A stretch of 12,636 nucleotides of DNA, taken from positions 1 through 12,636 of the forward strand of contig CALCIA010000152.1 of assembly GCA_937907435.1 (NCBI GenBank), given 5' to 3'. This document shows, piece after piece, positions 1-5,995 of this stretch (position 1 is the first letter of the stretch; each line of letters opens with the position of its first letter). The DNA comes from an uncultured Actinomycetes bacterium. Its GTDB lineage: Bacteria > Actinomycetota > Thermoleophilia > Solirubrobacterales > 70-9. The notes beneath the pieces were generated by a model. The model was not told where the DNA came from and ran no database searches. It saw only the letters and a list, made by a program, of their open reading frames with translations. The position numbers were made by a program, and so were the translations under genes.

Positions 1-139
1 CGGTGTTGCACAACACGGGAGGAAGCGTGGAGTTCCCGGCATCTTCGTGACGACGTCTGACTCCCGTCACGGATCCGTGCCACTCCCGTCGCACTCTCGT
101 CACCCTCCCGCCGGTGTCCCTCCACACCTTCCGCACACC
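1..139. other. Intergenic edge region with two small palindromes; no gene seen
   Basis: No convincing gene lies here. The stretch has a 6-bp inverted repeat at 3-16 (GTGTTG, CA centre, CAACAC) that looks like a repressor operator. It also has a perfect 12-bp palindrome, CACGGATCCGTG, at 68-79. A GGGAGGA sequence at about 17-23 precedes a GTG, but that frame closes after seven codons. The region may be the promoter side of a gene lying beyond the left edge; this cannot be decided from the window. Confidence 0.35.
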
Positions 140-189
140 CGCCCCTCTCGCCACGGCCACAGCCTGCCCGGGCCGTGGCGAGAGGGGCG
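140..189 (-). terminator. Long perfect hairpin, likely terminator of the riboswitch operon
   Basis: The arms 140-158 and 171-189 form a perfect 19-bp stem, very GC-rich, with a 12-nt loop. It lies about 44 nt beyond the stop codon of the HAD phosphatase gene, the last gene of the minus-strand operon. There is no U-tract, so a classical rho-independent mechanism is not certain. On the minus (transcript) strand the loop reads CGGGCAGGCTGT, sharing ten bases (GGCAGGCTGT) with the loop of the hairpin at 12595-12636. Confidence 0.6.
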
Positions 190-232
190 CGTCCTCCCCG
201 GGCGACAGCTTGCGGGGCCTCGTCCCTCCCGC

Positions 233-862
233 CTACCCCCGCAACCGCGCCACGGCTTCCGCGAGGGTGTCGAGAATCTCGTTCGCGCCCTCCAGTTCGC
301 TCTCGGGATGCGAAGTGCGGAAGGCGACCACCGGCACTCCGGCGGCGCGGGCTGAGTCGATTCCGCTCGGGGCGTCCTCCAGGGCCAGACAGTGGGGCGG
401 GTCGGTGGCGAGTTCGCGGGCGCCGAGGAGGAACGGTTCGGGGTCGGGCTTGCCGTGGGCGATCAGGTCGGCGGTGACGAGGACGGGGGGCGGGTCGAGG
501 CCGGCGCCGCGCAGGCGCGCCGTCGCGAGGGCGGTCGAGCCGCTGGTGACGACGGCGATCGGGATCGGGCCGGCCAAGAGCTCGGCGGCGCCGGGGTAGG
601 CGGTGACCGAGCCTGCGTCGTCGACCTCGTCGCGGTCGATCTGCGCCTGCTCGGCGTCGCGTTCGCCCTCCGGCACCAGCAGCGCGACCGTCTCCCGCGT
701 CGGCCGCCCCATCGCGAAGCGGTGCGTCTCCTCCTCGTCAAGGCCGCGCCGTCGCGCGAACGCGCCCCAGGCCCGCTGGCTGGAGGCGACGGAGTCGACC
801 AGGGTGCCGTCGAGGTCGGCGAGGATCGCCGCGGGCGCCCAGATGTCGGCGGTCTCGAGCAC
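233..862 (-). CDS. HAD-superfamily hydrolase, beta-phosphoglucomutase/sugar-phosphatase-like (subfamily IA)
   Basis: The 209-residue cytoplasmic protein has all four HAD motifs. Motif I is DLDGT, with nucleophile D16 and acid/base D18. Motif II is VVTSGS (T106/S107). Motif III is K138 in HGKPDPEPF. Motif IV is LEDAPSG (E162, D163). The helical insert after motif I is a C1 cap, and length is normal for the family, so it is probably an active Mg-dependent phosphomonoesterase. The substrate cannot be read from the sequence; sugar phosphates are usual for relatives. The GTG start lies 9 nt after the stop of the upstream gene and has AGGA 7 nt before it, so the gene is probably the third cistron of the cobalamin-riboswitch operon. 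A role in corrinoid nucleotide-loop metabolism, such as dephosphorylating a ribazole or cobalamin phosphate, is only speculation from this context. Confidence 0.9.
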   Translation of the reverse strand: MLETADIWAPAAILADLDGTLVDSVASSQRAWGAFARRRGLDEEETHRFAMGRPTRETVALLVPEGERDAEQAQIDRDEVDDAGSVTAYPGAAELLAGPIPIAVVTSGSTALATARLRGAGLDPPPVLVTADLIAHGKPDPEPFLLGARELATDPPHCLALEDAPSGIDSARAAGVPVVAFRTSHPESELEGANEILDTLAEAVARLRG

Positions 863-871
863 CGGGCGATC

Positions 872-2206
872 CTAAGGAAGCGGCGCCGCGCGGCGGCCTC
901 CGCGCAGCAGCTTGCCGCGCGGCAGCAGGCCGAGCAGCGCCTGGGCGGTGGTCCAGACCGGGGTCGGCGCGGAGCCGGAGGCGTATTCGAGCGAGCCGTC
1001 GGGACGGGCGAGGCTCGCCAGGTAGCCGAGCGGCGTCGCGCCGGAGGCCGAAGGACGTCCCACCCCGAGCCGGGCGACCCGCAGGGCGACCAGGGCGAGG
1101 CCGGTGCTCTGGGCGTTCGACTCACCGCCCGGTGACAAGGGGAAGCCGCCGTCGCTCGACTGGGCGGCGGCGACGAAGCGGCCCGCGCGGCGGGCGGCGG
1201 CGGCGCGGCCCGCCCGGGCCAATGCCCAGGCGACGAGGCCGGTGGTGTCGACGTCCGAAGGGACGCCGCGGCAGAAGCCGAAGCCGCCGTCGGGATGCTG
1301 CGCGCGCGTCAGCCAGGCCACCGCCCGTCCGACCCGCCGCGGGGCGCGGCGATCGAGGGCGATGACGGCGATCGCCGTCGCGTTCACGTCCTCGCCGAGC
1401 GATCCGTCACGGCGCAGCTCGCCGAGGCGCCCGCGAAGGAGCGCGGCCGCGGCGGCTTCGATCGGCCCGCCGCGCCGCACCGCCAAGGCCAGCCGCGACC
1501 AGAGCGCGCCCGCCGCTTCGCGGTGGTGGCGCAGGTAGCGGGCCGCGCGGGTGGCGAGCCGCCCCGGACGCGGCGGCGCGCCAGGGACGCCGGTGGCGGT
1601 CGACGGCCCCGCCGCGCCGCCGCCCGGCACCGACCCGGCTCCGCCGCCCCCGCCCCCGGCGCCGCCACCCGTCCCCCCTTCCACCGGTGGCTGTTCGCCG
1701 AACAGCGGGCCGCAGAAGAAGCGCACCTCGTCCCCTTCGGCGAGCGCCGCCAGGCAGCCGCCGGGAGCGTAGGCGCCGTCGACCGTCAACGACCAGTATT
1801 CGTCGGGGGCGCGGGAGGCGTAGGCGCCGATCCGTTCGATGAAGAAGTCGCGGAAGTCCGGGTTCCAGCTGCCGCGCCAGGGGATGCCGGCGGCGCGCAT
1901 CGCGTCGTCGAGCGCGCCGGTCGCGGTCGCCGCGGCCGCGGCGCCGACCGGGCCGTCGCAGGCATGAGGGCCGCTGCCGTCGCCGCCGTCCACGGGATGC
2001 GGCGCGGTGGCGACCGGCCCGACGAAGAGCGGCGCCGGAGCGCCCGCCGCTTCGACCCGCAGCTCGACCGTGACCGCCCGGGCGGGCGCCGCCGCGACGA
2101 GCGCGGCCGCCGCCACGACGCAGGCCGCGGCGGCAAGCCGCAGGCGGCCCGGCGCCGCCGTCCGGGCCGAGGCCCGGACGGCGGCCGATCCTGGCCGCGA
2201 CCTCAT
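872..2206 (-). CDS. Secreted DUF4430 plus alpha/alpha-barrel repeat protein (transcobalamin-like modules, DUF4430 first)
   Basis: The 444-residue protein has a Sec signal peptide at about 1-44 (hydrophobic Ala/Val run ending APARA). A DUF4430/transcobalamin C-terminal-like beta domain follows at about 45-166, containing WNPDFRDFF, the diagnostic EYWSLTVDGAYAPGG and EGDEVRFFC. A Gly-rich linker spans about 174-200. Helical prenyltransferase/squalene-oxidase-type repeats span about 210-430, with cores AQHPDGGFGF (302-311), AQSSDGGF (348-355) and RPDGSLEY (401-408). The inter-repeat helices contain VDTTGLVAWAL and NAQSTGLALVAL. The ATG overlaps the upstream stop as ATGA, indicating translational coupling; the frame stays open far upstream, but only as a shadow of that gene. 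The modules match those of animal cobalamin carriers but in permuted order. Together with the upstream B12 riboswitch this suggests corrinoid binding outside the cell. No enzyme active site is evident. Confidence 0.85.
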   Translation of the reverse strand: MRSRPGSAAVRASARTAAPGRLRLAAAACVVAAAALVAAAPARAVTVELRVEAAGAPAPLFVGPVATAPHPVDGGDGSGPHACDGPVGAAAAATATGALDDAMRAAGIPWRGSWNPDFRDFFIERIGAYASRAPDEYWSLTVDGAYAPGGCLAALAEGDEVRFFCGPLFGEQPPVEGGTGGGAGGGGGGAGSVPGGGAAGPSTATGVPGAPPRPGRLATRAARYLRHHREAAGALWSRLALAVRRGGPIEAAAAALLRGRLGELRRDGSLGEDVNATAIAVIALDRRAPRRVGRAVAWLTRAQHPDGGFGFCRGVPSDVDTTGLVAWALARAGRAAAARRAGRFVAAAQSSDGGFPLSPGGESNAQSTGLALVALRVARLGVGRPSASGATPLGYLASLARPDGSLEYASGSAPTPVWTTAQALLGLLPRGKLLRGGRRAAPLP

Positions 2207-4017
2207 CCCCGCAGGGACCGGCGCGCCCGCGTGACCCGCACCGCGCCGTCTTCGGCACGGGTGGCGGCAAGCAGGCGCAGGCGCACCTCGCGGCCCGCGC
2301 GCGTCACCTTCCGCAGCCCCGGCGAGGCCGGGATCACGACGCGCTCGCCCGCGCCGGAGGCGAGCCGGTAGGCGGCGCGACCGCCCGCCCGCCACGGATG
2401 ACCCGGGACGCGGAACCGCGCCGACAGCAGCCCGCGGCAGCCGAATTCGCCGAGCCCTCGGGGGCAGGCGACGGTGACCGCGAGGCCGCTGCCGCGACCC
2501 TCGACCCGGCCGCGGATGCGCACCCGCGCGCCGGAGATCCGCGTCGGCCCCACGGCCGCCCCAGGCTCCGAAGCCGCGCCCGCGCCGGACCCGGCGCCGA
2601 CCGGCGGCACGGTGACCCGCGGCGGCGTCCCCGCGTCGGCCGCTTCTTCGGCGAAGCGCAGGTAGACGAGGTCGCCGAAGCCGATCGGCGCGCTCGATTC
2701 GGCGCTCGCCGCGCCGCCGTCGACCCGCACCTGCCAGCCCCAGCCTTCGCCGGCCGGGACGCCGTCGAGCGAGGCGAGCCGGGTCCCGCCCGCGCCGTCC
2801 TGCGCGGCGAACTCGGACACGCAGCCTGCCGGCTGCGAGCTCGCTTCGGCCCGCGCCAACAAGGTGGCGAGGTCGCTGCCGTCGGGCACGTCGACCCGAC
2901 ACATCCGCACGTCGGCCGCCGCGGGCTGGTGGCCGATGACCAGGGTCACCGGCACCGTCGTCCCCGCTTCCACGGCTTCCGCCGGGCGCACCGCGGGCGC
3001 GCCCGGTTCGGCCCGTTCCGGCGCCTCGGTCGAGAACGCGACCCCGGCGAGCGGGCGCACCGCGCCGTAGGTCTCGAACGCCCCGCCGCCGTATTCGGAG
3101 GTCCAGTCGAAGTGGCCGTCGGGCTGCTGCATCGAGACCAGGTAGTCGAACGGCGTCTTGCCGTCGGCCGTCGTCCATTCCGGCGACTGCGGGTCGATGC
3201 CGCATTCGACCAGCCCGCTCGCCACCCAGGCGGTGGTGTCGGTGTTGACGCCGACCCCGAACGGCGCCGGCGCGCTGAAGCCGCCCGTTTCGACGTCCTG
3301 CCGCGCGTGCAACAGGGCCAGCGCCCGCTGCAGGTCGGGGTCGTCCGGCTCCACCCCCGCCGCGCAGAACGCCGCGACGACCGAGCCGGTCATGTCGGTG
3401 TCGGCCGGGGCGCTCGGCGAGGCGCTCCAGCTCCAGCCCCCGTCGGCGAGCTGCCTGGTCCGCAGGTAATCGACCTCCTGGCGCAGCAACGGCTGCGGCG
3501 CGCCGACCTGGTGCAGCGCGAGGACGCCGAAGATGTCGTCGTTCAGGAGCCCTGCTTCGCCGATCTGCGTGCCGTCGAAGAGTTCGGCGACGCGGGCGAC
3601 CAGGTTCGCCTTGTCGACTTCCGCGGACACTCCCAGCCGCGAGGTCTGGATGCCGCCGGCGACGCCCGCGAGGATGCCGCGCTCGGCGTCGGTCCCGGCG
3701 CCGCCCGGCCCGCTCGCCCGCCATTCGCCCAGGTAGAAGTCCTGGGCGCTCGGGTCGAGGAGCCCGGTGCGCACGTCGGCGGCGTTGGTGCCCGCCGCGG
3801 CGAGCGCCGTCATCCCCCAGTCGCTGCCGAGCGCGCCGCTTTCGGCCTGGGTCGATTCGAACCATTGCGCGCCGCGGGCCGCCGCCGCGGCGGCTTCTTC
3901 GGCGCTCACGGCGGCGCCGGCCGCGGTCGGCGCGAGCGCCGCGGCAGCGAGGATCAGGACCACCGCGCCGCAAGCGCGCAGGGGCCCTCGTAGTCGGGTC
4001 ATTCGTGGCGTTTTCAT
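2203..4017 (-). CDS. Secreted alpha/alpha-barrel repeat plus DUF4430 protein (transcobalamin/intrinsic-factor-like architecture)
   Basis: The 604-residue protein begins with a signal peptide at about 1-36 (MKTPRMTRLRG, then an Ala/Leu-rich core). Helical repeats of the prenyltransferase/terpenoid-cyclase fold follow at about 40-325, with cores LADGGWSWS (190-198), ETGGFS (243-248) and QQPDGHFDW (297-305) and helices DTDMTGSVVAAF and NTDTTAWVASGL. A DUF4430-like domain spans about 354-456 (VPVTLVIG, LASLDGVPAGEGWGWQVRVDG, FGDLVYLRF). After a Gly/Ala/Pro linker, a basic beta-rich tail (about 490-604) resembles the small C-terminal domains of other secreted proteins in such genomes. There is no LPXTG anchor or lipobox. 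Barrel plus DUF4430 is the domain order of transcobalamin and intrinsic factor. The first gene after a cobalamin riboswitch, it starts at the ATG preceded by AAAAAGGAGA. A secreted corrinoid-binding protein is inferred, not shown. Confidence 0.87.
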   Translation of the reverse strand: MKTPRMTRLRGPLRACGAVVLILAAAALAPTAAGAAVSAEEAAAAAARGAQWFESTQAESGALGSDWGMTALAAAGTNAADVRTGLLDPSAQDFYLGEWRASGPGGAGTDAERGILAGVAGGIQTSRLGVSAEVDKANLVARVAELFDGTQIGEAGLLNDDIFGVLALHQVGAPQPLLRQEVDYLRTRQLADGGWSWSASPSAPADTDMTGSVVAAFCAAGVEPDDPDLQRALALLHARQDVETGGFSAPAPFGVGVNTDTTAWVASGLVECGIDPQSPEWTTADGKTPFDYLVSMQQPDGHFDWTSEYGGGAFETYGAVRPLAGVAFSTEAPERAEPGAPAVRPAEAVEAGTTVPVTLVIGHQPAAADVRMCRVDVPDGSDLATLLARAEASSQPAGCVSEFAAQDGAGGTRLASLDGVPAGEGWGWQVRVDGGAASAESSAPIGFGDLVYLRFAEEAADAGTPPRVTVPPVGAGSGAGAASEPGAAVGPTRISGARVRIRGRVEGRGSGLAVTVACPRGLGEFGCRGLLSARFRVPGHPWRAGGRAAYRLASGAGERVVIPASPGLRKVTRAGREVRLRLLAATRAEDGAVRVTRARRSLRG

Positions 4018-4045
4018 CGCCGTCTCCTTTTTCAGGGCGGCGACG
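4015..4045 (-). promoter_or_regulatory. RBS of the riboswitch operon and candidate start-codon-sequestering hairpin
   Basis: The Shine-Dalgarno AAAAAGGAGA (4032-4023) lies 5-6 nt before the ATG at 4017 and decides this start over the in-frame ATG at 4002. On the transcript, CGUCGCC (4045-4039) can pair with GGCGAUG (4021-4015, containing the start codon), with one G-U wobble. This would place the RBS in a 17-nt loop and is a plausible OFF structure for translational control by the upstream riboswitch. The pairing was found by eye, without energy calculation. Confidence 0.5.
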
Positions 4046-4076
4046 CACGCGCGGAAGGCGAGTGGGCCGGCCGCCT

Positions 4077-4110
4077 GGTCGCGAGGCGAACCTCCTTGCG
4101 ACTCGCGACC
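4077..4110 (-). promoter_or_regulatory. Hairpin 3' of the riboswitch core with Shine-Dalgarno-like loop
   Basis: Perfect 9-bp arms (4077-4085 and 4102-4110; transcript GGTCGCGAG and CTCGCGACC) enclose a 16-nt loop containing AAGGAGG. It sits directly 3' of the cobalamin riboswitch core and about 60 nt before the start of the first gene. By position it could be the P13 hairpin that forms the kissing-loop contact in cobalamin riboswitches, or part of the expression platform. The AAGGAGG in the loop has no start codon at a suitable distance, so it is not a normal RBS. Confidence 0.55.
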
Positions 4111-4253
4111 GGATATTCGGGCTCGGGATCGTCCTCCTGACCCCCTTCCCGGGCCGTTACTCGGCCCAGTGGGACAACCGGTCAGTCGTCACCCACACCG
4201 CTGCGCGTCAGCCCCGGATTCACACCGGAGTTCCCCACGCCGTGAGTCGGCGG
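4110..4253 (-). promoter_or_regulatory. Cobalamin (B12) riboswitch
   Basis: The minus strand carries the conserved core of a cobalamin riboswitch in actinobacterial form. GGGGAACTCCGGTGTGAATCCGG (4236-4214) is the GGGAA...GGTGnnAATCC element. CTGACGCGCAGCGGT follows, where other phyla usually have CCCGCnACTGT. Next come CCCACTGGGCCGAG and a GGGAAGG, and finally GTCAGGAGGACGATCCCG (about 4142-4125), matching the B12-box segment (classically AGCCAGGAGACC). It ends about 95-110 nt before the operon's first ATG. When adenosyl- or methylcobalamin-type ligands bind, such elements normally shut off the genes behind them. It therefore predicts that the two transcobalamin-like proteins and the HAD phosphatase are made under B12 limitation. 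Exact ends are approximate. The 5' end almost touches the protease stop codon at 4258. Confidence 0.93.
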
Positions 4254-4254
4254 C

Positions 4255-4260
4255 AGCCTA
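4255..4260 (-). promoter_or_regulatory. Candidate -10 box overlapping the protease stop codon
   Basis: TAGGCT on the minus strand fits the actinobacterial -10 pattern TAnnnT. It is made of the protease's TAG stop codon plus the next three bases. Transcription would start near 4248, just before the riboswitch core. No clear -35 was found at the expected distance. The alternative is read-through from the protease gene. Confidence 0.3.
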
Positions 4261-5751
4261 GCGAACGGCGCGGCGGCTGAGCTGGATCTTCCGCGAGACG
4301 CGCTTGGTCTTGCCGGCGGCGCGGAAGGCGACCTTGACCCCGACCTTCGCCCGTCCCTGCCGGCGCAGCCGGCGGTTCGTCTTCCCCTTCGGCGCGACGA
4401 TCAGCCGGTAGCGGCCGGCGGCCGGGGTGTCGAGCGATTCGGCGCGCACCGCCACGCCGCTCAGCTTCAGCATCCCGGCGGTGTTCACCTTCGCGGTCAG
4501 GACGGCGGAGCCGTTGGCGCGCCGGCGGACCCGCGTCACCTTCAGCGTCACCGGCTTCATCGGCGTGGCTTCCGGTGCCGGGGTCGGGGTGGGCGTGGGG
4601 GTCGGCGTCGGCGTGGGCGGCTGCGGCGGGGTCGGCGGAGCGGGCGGCAGCGCCGCGCACGTTTCTTCGATCCCCGCCGGGACAGCCGGACCGGGAGAGA
4701 TGATCGTGTTGTAAGCCGCCTTGGCAGCCTCACCGAAGTAGGGCCCGAAGAGGTAGCCGGGCTGGTTTTCGTAGGCGTAGGCCGTAACCGAGAGCACAGT
4801 CGGTGCCCCGCTGCCGATCCCGACCACCCAAGGCCCCCCGCTCGCGCCGCGGGTGAAGTCGCTGGCGATCTTCATCGGCACCGGCAAGAAGGCCCCGGTC
4901 GCGTCGGCACCGGCGTAGCCGGCGGTGTGCGAGTAGAGGAGCTCGCCGCTGTAGGGCGATTCGGCCGGGTAGCCGAACTGCGTGTAGGTCTGGTTGCAGG
5001 CGGCGTCGAAGCCAATCCCGAAAGAGCCCACCGCCTTTTCGACGCTTTCGCCTTCGTTGTACGACAGGCCGACGAACGCGAGGTCGCCTCCCTCGTTGGG
5101 GGTAGACCCTGACTTGGCCGTCTTCTTCCACAGTTCGGTGGCCTTGAAGTATTTCGCGTGCCAGACACCGTAGGGCGCGGTGCCGTTGCGATAACCGGGG
5201 ATGAAGATCAGTTCTTCGTTCGTGACCGTGCCGGTTTCGGGGTCGATCACGCAGTGGCCGGCGGTGACGACGATGTTGCCAACCGCGGAATTGACCACGC
5301 TGCCCGAGCAGACGTAGTCCTCTTTCTTGTATTCGCGCACGCCGACGCGGATTTCGAAGGTGCCGAAGAGCTTGCCGTTGGCGCTGTTCGGGAACAGGGT
5401 CGATTCGGCCGCGTCGACTTCGGTCCCTTCGAAGGCGGCGGTCTGGCTCGCGGCCGCGGTGCGGAGCGCGGCGGTGCGCGCGGCTTCCGACTGTGCCGCG
5501 GGCGGCGGCGATTCGGGGGCGGCGGCCGGCGCTTCGGGATCCGGCAGTGTGACGATCGGCAACGGTTCGGCTTCTTCGAGCCGCTCGCGGCTCCAATGCC
5601 CCCATGGGCCTTCGCGCGCCGGCGCGAGCGATTCGACGACGGCGCCTTCTTCGGCCGCTTCGGCGGCGGCAAGCGTCGGGAACGCGAAAGCGGCAGCGAC
5701 GAGAGCAGCCGCCATGGCGTACGCCGAACGTCGACCGGGCGAACCGATCAA
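4258..5751 (-). CDS. Secreted trypsin-like serine protease (S1 family) with C-terminal beta domain
   Basis: The protein is 497 residues if started at the TTG at 5751. The signal peptide (about 1-32) has core MAAALVAAAFAFPTLAAAEA. An Ala/Pro/Glu-rich proregion spans about 33-115. The catalytic domain (about 120-355) carries the complete triad: H166 in VVTAGHC, D223 in GGDLAFVGL and S304 in GASGGPWV. A Pro/Thr linker (TP repeats) follows at about 366-397, then a basic beta domain to the C-terminus (398-497). It resembles trypsin/V8-type secreted endopeptidases; the substrate is unknown. The start is uncertain. The frame is open upstream to an ATG at 5850 (530 residues), but that would give a 45-residue basic n-region rich in rare AGG codons, and a promoter-like element lies inside it at 5791-5819. 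An ATG at 5715 is also possible. The gene shares its 3' boundary with the B12 riboswitch, but nothing shows a functional link. Confidence 0.88.
   Translation of the reverse strand: MIGSPGRRSAYAMAAALVAAAFAFPTLAAAEAAEEGAVVESLAPAREGPWGHWSRERLEEAEPLPIVTLPDPEAPAAAPESPPPAAQSEAARTAALRTAAASQTAAFEGTEVDAAESTLFPNSANGKLFGTFEIRVGVREYKKEDYVCSGSVVNSAVGNIVVTAGHCVIDPETGTVTNEELIFIPGYRNGTAPYGVWHAKYFKATELWKKTAKSGSTPNEGGDLAFVGLSYNEGESVEKAVGSFGIGFDAACNQTYTQFGYPAESPYSGELLYSHTAGYAGADATGAFLPVPMKIASDFTRGASGGPWVVGIGSGAPTVLSVTAYAYENQPGYLFGPYFGEAAKAAYNTIISPGPAVPAGIEETCAALPPAPPTPPQPPTPTPTPTPTPTPAPEATPMKPVTLKVTRVRRRANGSAVLTAKVNTAGMLKLSGVAVRAESLDTPAAGRYRLIVAPKGKTNRRLRRQGRAKVGVKVAFRAAGKTKRVSRKIQLSRRAVR
4579..4614 (-). repeat. 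Thr-Pro dipeptide coding repeat
   Basis: A short low-complexity run of alternating ACC/ACG-CCC/CCG codons encodes six Thr-Pro dipeptides in the linker between the protease domain and its C-terminal beta domain. Such TP linkers are common in secreted actinobacterial proteins, and the number of units may vary between strains. Confidence 0.75.
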
Positions 5752-5790
5752 GTTTTTCGCTTTCTCGTACCCATTTTTGCGGACAAGGGC

Positions 5791-5819
5791 AGGGTACCTC
5801 CTGATCCGCCTCCTGGAAA
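5791..5819 (-). promoter_or_regulatory. Candidate promoter of the protease gene
   Basis: On the minus strand TTTCCA (5819-5814) and TACCCT (5796-5791) are 17 nt apart, giving a plausible -35/-10 pair. Transcription would start near 5784, about 33 nt before the TTG at 5751. This supports placing the protease start downstream of 5784 rather than at the ATG at 5850. The stretch between this promoter and 5943 holds no other gene that I can support. Confidence 0.4.
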
Positions 5820-5942
5820 CCGTCGATTTGACCGGTGAACGACCTTTCATCAGCCCCAACCCGCGGCGCCGCCGGACGGAGCGCCTCCGGGGGATTCGCC
5901 GCCCGCGGCCATTTCCCCGCCTCGCGGGCGGACGGCACCCGC

Positions 5943-5987
5943 CCAGCTGTTCTTTATGGCCCTGTGGGGTCCATAAAGAACAGCTGG
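5943..5987 (-). terminator. Perfect 17-bp hairpin after the ctaG-like gene
   Basis: The arms 5943-5959 and 5971-5987 are perfectly complementary over 17 bp, with an 11-nt loop in which CCC and GGG may add inner pairs. It begins 9 nt beyond the stop of the cytochrome oxidase assembly gene. The stem is less GC-rich than its surroundings (it contains TTCTTTATGG), but there is no U-tract after it. On the ctaG transcript the loop reads ACCCCACAGGG. It probably ends the ctaG transcript and protects the protease promoter from read-through. Confidence 0.65.
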
Positions 5988-5995
5988 CGGGGCGC

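Noticed and set aside
24..50. Short ORF starting with GTG after GGGAGGA near the left edge
   Set aside because: It closes after seven codons, and the SD-to-start spacing is short; nothing supports it as a gene.
2398..3993. 531-codon plus-strand open frame opposite the barrel-DUF4430 gene
   Set aside because: It is an antisense shadow with Arg/Ala/Gly-rich composition and no RBS; the minus strand carries the real domains and signal peptide.
872..4017. Terpene/squalene cyclase or prenyltransferase enzyme activity for the barrel proteins
   Set aside because: No DXDD or DDXXD-type catalytic motif is visible. Signal peptides, DUF4430 domains and the B12 riboswitch fit a binding role better.
2207..4048. 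In-frame N-terminal extension of the 872-2206 gene, giving a 1058-residue Arg-rich protein
   Set aside because: The extension is a frame shadow of the upstream transcobalamin-like gene. Its composition is Arg/Gly-rich low complexity, while the other frame has a signal peptide, RBS and recognisable domains. The ATGA junction at 2203-2206 marks the true start.
5752..5850. Longer protease N-terminus starting at the ATG at 5850
   Set aside because: It would put a 45-residue basic stretch before the signal peptide, uses clustered rare AGG codons and overlaps a promoter-like element. Kept only as an alternative start.
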